Assembly: GCA_050050615.1 (NCBI GenBank)
Contig: JASFTV010000110.1
Location: 1-10,003, forward strand
DNA: 10,003 bases
Direction: 5' to 3'
Source: JASFTV01 sp050050615
GTDB lineage: Bacteria > Desulfobacterota > DSM-4660 > Desulfatiglandales > HGW-15
Shown: piece by piece, positions 7,301 to 10,003 of the stretch
Layout: each line of letters begins with the position of its first letter
Position numbering within the stretch: the first letter of the stretch is position 1
Notes under the pieces: generated by a model
The model's input: only the letters and a program-made list of their open reading frames with translations
What the model was told of the DNA's origin: nothing
Databases searched by the model: none
Program-made: the position numbers and the translations under genes

Positions 7301-8640
7301 CTCCAAGCATGCTGGCTGCCGGCAAGGGTCAGGCCAAAGTCAAACAAAAAGTCGCGAAAAAGCGCGCTCCGGCACGGGAGCCGGTTGTCGAGGAATCCAT
7401 CGAGACGCTCCTGGATAAGATGCCGGTAAATTTGAGTGATCTTCTCCTGAAGGGCGAGGAAAAGCAGATTAAGCAAGCCATCCGGCGCCTCTTCCGGGGT
7501 TATCTGCGCGGTTCCTCGCAACCCCGCCAAAACGTTGTCAGCCGTTGTCAGGGTCTTATGGAAGGCCTCAATCTCGGCCTCCAAAATCAGCTGGCCAAGC
7601 TTTTGGCAGATCCTTTGCTCCTGGTTCTCTCTCAAGAAGAAGACCCTATGGTTCTCAAGGACTTGGCCAATTTTCTTCACCAATTGGCCACGCTCCTGCT
7701 TCAATTTGTCGAATACCCGGCGGCAACCCGCATTCTTCTGCATCTTCACAGGCGACGTAGGAAGTTCTTGGAAAGCGACGGTGAACAGGCGGGTGTGCTC
7801 GGACAGATCCTGGGCAGAGCCCTAGAGAGCAAAACCCAGCAACTGATTATGGAGGATTTTCGCTCTGGAGAGCCTTCCAGGCAACAGAGTGCGGCACAAC
7901 TGCTGGGTAGCCTGGGTACTGTAACCATGCCTTTGCTTGTTAATATCATCAAAAATGAGGAGGACCTCCGAATCAGGCAGCTGGCCGCAAGTCTCCTGAC
8001 AGAACAAGGTCCCGAGGCGGCCAAAATGCTAAAGCGCGAGCTGGCCATGCAGACGAATTCGGGGGAACGCCTGCGCATCCTCCAGGTCATAGACAGCGTC
8101 ACGAGAGACCTGAGGGCGGAACTTCCCTATGCCTTTGCGGACGAAAATTCCCAGGTGCGCGAGGAGGCTTTTCGGCTGACCGAACGCCTGAACAATGCGG
8201 AGGCGGAGAGATTGCTCGTCGAATGCACCGAAAATGAGAACGTTGATGTAGCCATAGGAGCCATCAAAAGCCTTGGAAGACTCAAACGGGGAGGCACTCT
8301 GGAAAAGCTTGCTTCTTTATTGGAATCCGCTGAAGAAGAGAAACGCCTGATCGCTTGTTGCCAGGCCATCGGGCGGATCGGTCATCCGGCAAGCATCGAA
8401 GCCTTGGGCAAAGTCTTGTTTCCTAAACGCTTTTTTTGGCGGAGAAAGAGATACAGCGGCGAAGTTCGTGCAAATGCTGCTTTTGCCCTGGCACAGATAA
8501 AAGATCCGCGGGCCAGGGACCTTTTAGAGAGTTGTATTGAAGACAAAGATCAGCGGGTCAGAGAGATCGCACACGCCACACTTGCCAACCAAGACAAACG
8601 CTCCGAGCCGAAAAGCATGGATGGCCAACACCATCACTGA
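4354..8640 (+). CDS. GGDEF - AAA/STAND ATPase - duplicated module - HEAT-repeat signalling protein
   Basis: A 1428-residue multidomain protein, probably cytoplasmic: no signal peptide or membrane segment is visible. Residues about 20-182 form a GGDEF domain, with DELTGLYNRR (24-33), DVDYFKNIND (59-68), the active-site motif AGDEF (100-104), TLSIGVA (144-150) and YYAKKAGRDR (171-180), so it could make cyclic di-GMP from two GTP. The Ala in place of the first Gly occurs in active cyclases. The usual inhibitory RxxD is absent (GDKN at 91-94). Residues about 200-620 form an AAA/STAND-type ATPase with Walker A GAPGMGKT (235-242) and Walker B VFLIDD (350-355), followed by the helical region typical of such ATPases. 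Two 144-residue modules (660-803, 838-981) are homologous to each other. From about 1170 to 1420 there are HEAT-like helical repeats. It has its own promoter and is convergent with the mutase gene. The likely role is ligand- or partner-gated c-di-GMP signalling; the signal is unknown. The natural C-terminus is rich in His. Confidence 0.88.
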   Translation: MEFKEYIYYLEHVGKDPSRLIFEDELTGLYNRRFLHNYFQHNVPWDSLETNPVSLIMMDVDYFKNINDTYGHNVGDQALVWVADLLKEVAGDKNLPIRYAGDEFMILMPKAEKQSALKLGESLIRLVHEKGIPLDEGDGEIAITLSIGVASAPHDARGDKALIQKADTALYYAKKAGRDRLANAGAIAAQDVFVKTALHQLGKATIAGRKEQLAKVAESLKRFSQKQSQFLIAEGAPGMGKTMFLETVQRSLAQSKSIVQVKVSGQPQELYRPYYLISNIVVSLLQHREDKGEAVFKSLEPEERAYLSQILPQLGETKEIEPGDEKAYREGVFATLIKLIKMVVDSKPTVFLIDDMHLGDQATLLLLRRVVMRKEIPVFVLGATSDAPQGLEEGLADTLGRFWAAYGEELNITKVSLTALTSSDIVSHLRAIFPRVSLPKGFDRELEQVTQGNPLFLSEIVRKLVLDGKISLSGQQWVIHPLEEGYLPRSLEEIVREKVSVLDEESRQLLDQAAIFGDNVSLSALTGSAETSEAKILEFVDKAISQGILNSDFQINDETIRFLSRRVQDIAYGAIEKDVREVLHERVGNYQESLYEKDLLTSAATLAYHFKRSANQEKAKSYEQIQAGYNSAVFSAEEAIFYTGEGPAEARPKGAPLDSESLAQIPNVFRTLLLAVRNAMLYPPGSKSIIIANQQVKEALDEILEKNELLTMFQIERSLVVNGQRADVSEFKIFADSFLKFLGRLELKGIAVQRGLTEDELNVLVDALGRTKKEMIEEGFWQRFIEEKKLTHVDLTQVRYTVSAEGTDAAHAGMGKGVARAEEIASKLAASEQRMDTEELAYVPEFTRFFLNAARSIKLYPLKSKAIESAIQQVMDILRRLLAKRPALTLARVGDFLLVNGEKWDTSEYEILVKSFLKFLDSISLKSITFLENISSDEIKTFIGALEELPEVGLDSSFWTALARKKGLSGILFDQRLYEARMSPSMLAAGKGQAKVKQKVAKKRAPAREPVVEESIETLLDKMPVNLSDLLLKGEEKQIKQAIRRLFRGYLRGSSQPRQNVVSRCQGLMEGLNLGLQNQLAKLLADPLLLVLSQEEDPMVLKDLANFLHQLATLLLQFVEYPAATRILLHLHRRRRKFLESDGEQAGVLGQILGRALESKTQQLIMEDFRSGEPSRQQSAAQLLGSLGTVTMPLLVNIIKNEEDLRIRQLAASLLTEQGPEAAKMLKRELAMQTNSGERLRILQVIDSVTRDLRAELPYAFADENSQVREEAFRLTERLNNAEAERLLVECTENENVDVAIGAIKSLGRLKRGGTLEKLASLLESAEEEKRLIACCQAIGRIGHPASIEALGKVLFPKRFFWRRKRYSGEVRANAAFALAQIKDPRARDLLESCIEDKDQRVREIAHATLANQDKRSEPKSMDGQHHH
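6331..6762 (+). repeat. Internal duplicated module, copy A (within the GGDEF-ATPase gene)
   Basis: Codes residues 660-803. It aligns without large gaps to residues 838-981. Shared landmarks in the same order are an LYP turn followed by SK, a QQV segment, a VNG motif, SE(F/Y), the identical SFLKFL, an acidic DE segment and a late FW. I do not recognise the module as a named domain. It sits between the ATPase helical region and the HEAT repeats. Confidence 0.8.
6865..7296 (+). repeat. Internal duplicated module, copy B (within the GGDEF-ATPase gene)
   Basis: Codes residues 838-981, the second copy of the 144-residue module, separated from copy A by a 34-residue linker rich in Ala and charged residues. 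It is followed by a basic, Lys-rich stretch (about 990-1010) before the helical C-terminal part. The protein copies are clearly diverged, so the duplication is old and not a recent tandem event. Confidence 0.8.
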
Positions 8641-8662
8641 GCTGTTACATAAGGCTAAAATG

Positions 8663-9067
8663 TTACTGCTTTTTAAGATGGGCCTCTATGTAAGAAATGA
8701 TGTCGCCTGTGTTCGTGCCGGGGCCGAAGACCTCCGAAATACCACATGCCTTCAAGGCCGGAATATCTTCATCTGGGATGATTCCACCACCGAGGACGAG
8801 TATGTCATCAATGCCCTTCTCCTTCAATAGCTCCATGACCTTTGGAAACAGGTAATCGTGGGCTCCAGATAGGATGCTCATGGCGATAACATCCACATCT
8901 TCTTGGATTGCAGCCTCGACGATCTGCGTGGGAGTCTGTCTGAGCCCGGTGTAGACCACCTCCATTCCTGCGTCCATCAGTGCACTGGCCACGACCTTGA
9001 TTCCCCTGTCATGACCGTCAAGGCCGGGTTTGGTTGCCAAAACTCTTATCTTTTTCTCCGTATTCAT
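8663..9067 (-). CDS. B12-binding small subunit of an acyl-CoA mutase (methylmalonyl-CoA mutase family)
   Basis: A 134-residue cobalamin-binding protein matching the free-standing C-terminal (small) subunit of split methylmalonyl-CoA mutases. It would hold adenosylcobalamin for the radical rearrangement of an acyl-CoA, classically succinyl-CoA to or from methylmalonyl-CoA. The base-off B12 motif is complete: D17-x-H19-x-x-G22 (DGHDRG), S64-x-L66 (SILSGAH) and GGG (93-95), with H19 the expected cobalt ligand. The start at 9067 is preferred over the upstream in-frame ATG at 9112 because GGAG lies 8 bases before it on the minus strand, and because homologues start with a short leader before the KIRVLATKPGLDGHD segment. 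It is convergent with the GGDEF-ATPase gene (22 bp between stops), and the large subunit lies about 500 bp upstream. Isobutyryl-CoA, ethylmalonyl-CoA or 2-hydroxyisobutyryl-CoA mutase subunits are alternatives, since the small subunit does not decide substrate. Confidence 0.9.
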   Translation of the reverse strand: MNTEKKIRVLATKPGLDGHDRGIKVVASALMDAGMEVVYTGLRQTPTQIVEAAIQEDVDVIAMSILSGAHDYLFPKVMELLKEKGIDDILVLGGGIIPDEDIPALKACGISEVFGPGTNTGDIISYIEAHLKKQ

Positions 9068-9568
9068 GGGTCTTTCTCCACCGTAGAGATTCGTTTTTCG
9101 AGACACAGGCAAGGAGCCATGCTATCCAATCAAAAGAACATGGGCGTTCTCCAGTTCTGGTCAAAGCGCTACAGCTTGGCCATCAGAGGGGCCCTGTGGT
9201 GTCAGAATGTGACCGTATTGGATTACTGAGGCACTGGGTATAAAGAGGGTGTTGTACGCTCTTGTGCCCCGGTTTTTTCTTCATTCCCATTCAGCCGTCG
9301 TAGCCATAGGCTACCATGGCGAAGTCGACTACGCCATGGCTCCAGAAAGAGCATCAAACAACGGACTCACGGAGTGAGACTCCTATGGGCGGTGATCAAA
9401 GCCCGATCCTTCGGTCCTCGTATGATGTCCCAGGAAGACCTTTAACAATTTTCGACATGCTCACGGCTCTGAGGAGAGACCTCCCGGCGGCCCTCAATGG
9501 CATGGATTCTCGAATCCTGATAAGGACATATTAATTAAGGTTATTTGTGGGACACAATACTAGGTGTT
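9068..9568 (-). other. 501-bp gap between mutase subunit genes, with palindromes and no convincing gene
   Basis: No open frame here has both a ribosome binding site and a recognisable product. Several short inverted repeats occur: GTAGCC-ATA-GGCTAC (9300-9314), a near-perfect 26-base palindrome centred on GTCGAC (9314-9339), GGATTC-TC-GAATCC (9504-9517), and TTGTG-GGA-CACAA (9545-9557), which is just after the large-subunit stop and may be a weak terminator without a T run. A cobalamin riboswitch was looked for ahead of the small subunit, but no B12-box-like sequence was found. No clear promoter could be assigned. Confidence 0.5.
9300..9339. repeat. Two adjoining palindromes in the mutase intergenic gap
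   Basis: GTAGCC-ATA-GGCTAC (9300-9314) is perfect. It shares its last base with a 26-base palindrome (9314-9339) that has CCATGGCG and CGCCATGG arms and a single mismatched pair flanking AGTCGACT. The arrangement could be a binding site for dimeric proteins, two cruciform or hairpin structures, or a relic of a mobile-element end. It lies about 230 bases upstream of the small-subunit gene. Confidence 0.6.
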
Positions 9569-10003
9569 TCATCTGCCAAGGGTGCTGATCTGTTGGTATT
9601 CTCCAAATACCCGCCTCAGGGTGTCGCAGATTTCTCCCAGAGTCGCATAGGCCTTCACGGCATCTAGAATGGGAATCATCAGGTTTTCTTTGCCCTTCGC
9701 CACCTCTCCTAATTCAGCAAGGCTTTTTTTGACTCTCACATCGTTACGCTCCGATCTTATTTTCCTTAATTTTTCAATCTGGGAAACCCGAACCGCAGGA
9801 TCCACTCTCAGCAGATTGGTTGGCTTTTCTTCCTCCACGTGAAAGCGATTCAGACCGACCACGACCCTTTCATCTTTTTCAATCTCCCGTTGATATTTGT
9901 AAGCGCTTTCCTGTATCTCTTTCTGTATGTAGCCTTTTTCGATGGCTGCCGGGGCTCCGCCCATCTCATCAATCTTGTGGATATAGGCCTCTGCACTTTC
10001 ATA
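9569..10003 (-). CDS. Acyl-CoA mutase large (catalytic) subunit, methylmalonyl-CoA mutase family, C-terminal part only
   Basis: The frame is open from the window edge to the stop at 9569-9571 and gives 144 residues, about a quarter of a typical 550-residue free-standing large subunit. The visible part matches the end of the catalytic barrel domain and its C-terminal helices: a DEMGGAPAAIEKGYIQ segment, RVVVGLNRF, and the closing helical region DAVKAYATLGEICDTLRRVFGEY. There is no B12-binding domain after it, so this is the split-subunit type, with the small subunit encoded downstream on the same strand. The substrate-determining residues lie outside the window, so methylmalonyl-CoA cannot be distinguished from related mutase substrates. 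The start is outside the window, and the ATG at 9962-9964 is internal. Confidence 0.9.
   Translation of the reverse strand, partial: YESAEAYIHKIDEMGGAPAAIEKGYIQKEIQESAYKYQREIEKDERVVVGLNRFHVEEEKPTNLLRVDPAVRVSQIEKLRKIRSERNDVRVKKSLAELGEVAKGKENLMIPILDAVKAYATLGEICDTLRRVFGEYQQISTLGR

Noticed and set aside
8630..8640. Terminal His-His-His of the GGDEF-ATPase protein as an engineered tag
   Set aside because: There are only three His residues, encoded by varied codons at a natural stop and flanked by genomic sequence, so this is ordinary coding sequence.
9084..9104. A third copy of the repeat end near the mutase small-subunit start (TTCGTTTTT followed by CGAG)
   Set aside because: Only about 9 bases match the terminal repeat and none of the internal sequence is present, so chance is the simpler explanation.
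9150..9280. A short minus-strand frame of about 34 codons beginning MKKKPGHKS
   Set aside because: Possible purine-rich signal is too close to the ATG, the product is short and featureless, and there is no supporting context.
9316..9534. A 72-codon plus-strand frame in the mutase intergenic gap
   Set aside because: Its ATG lies inside a palindrome with no Shine-Dalgarno sequence, and the product has no recognisable feature.
9068..9568. Cobalamin riboswitch upstream of the B12-binding subunit
   Set aside because: No B12-box-like sequence or characteristic long structured leader could be found on the minus strand.
1..10003. CRISPR array, tRNA or rRNA genes
   Set aside because: No regularly spaced direct repeats and no cloverleaf or rRNA-like sequence were seen; the repeats present are one dispersed inverted-repeat element and short palindromes.

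Overview
The window looks like part of the chromosome of a strictly anaerobic bacterium that degrades aromatic compounds, most likely from the Desulfobacterota/Deltaproteobacteria (sulfate reducer or syntroph type). This is inferred from three benzoyl-CoA-pathway genes of the BamQ/BamA/BamR type, a large GGDEF/ATPase/HEAT signalling protein, and a two-subunit B12-dependent acyl-CoA mutase. No ribosomal or other taxonomic marker is present, so the placement is tentative.

Left part (1-4058, plus strand): bamQ (439-1545), bamA (1603-2739) and bamR (3291-4058) encode the three consecutive steps after benzoyl-CoA dearomatisation. BamR hydrates cyclohexa-1,5-diene-1-carbonyl-CoA, BamQ oxidises the 6-hydroxy product, and BamA hydrates and hydrolytically opens the ring to 3-hydroxypimelyl-CoA. 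bamQ and bamA lie 57 bp apart. bamR is separated from bamA by 551 bp without a gene, which holds a GC-rich hairpin, a terminator-like hairpin and a roughly 210-bp element with 30-bp perfect terminal inverted repeats. A second copy of this element, in the same orientation, lies at 1-208 upstream of bamQ, so the two copies bracket bamQ-bamA. The element encodes no transposase and looks like a MITE-type non-autonomous repeat.

Middle (4059-8640, plus strand): a non-coding region with a good sigma70-type promoter (4266-4295), a palindrome at the expected transcription start and a hairpin covering the weak ribosome binding site leads into one 1428-residue protein. Its order is GGDEF diguanylate cyclase, AAA/STAND-type ATPase, two tandem copies of an uncharacterised 144-residue module, then HEAT-like repeats. 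This is the most unusual gene in the window: a nucleotide-second-messenger enzyme built like a STAND sensor.

Right part (8663-10003, minus strand): the small B12-binding subunit of an acyl-CoA mutase (methylmalonyl-CoA mutase family) is convergent with the big signalling gene. About 500 bp further right is the C-terminal end of the large catalytic subunit, cut by the window edge. The gap between them holds no convincing gene but a cluster of short palindromes. No tRNA, rRNA, CRISPR array, transposase or integrase gene was seen.
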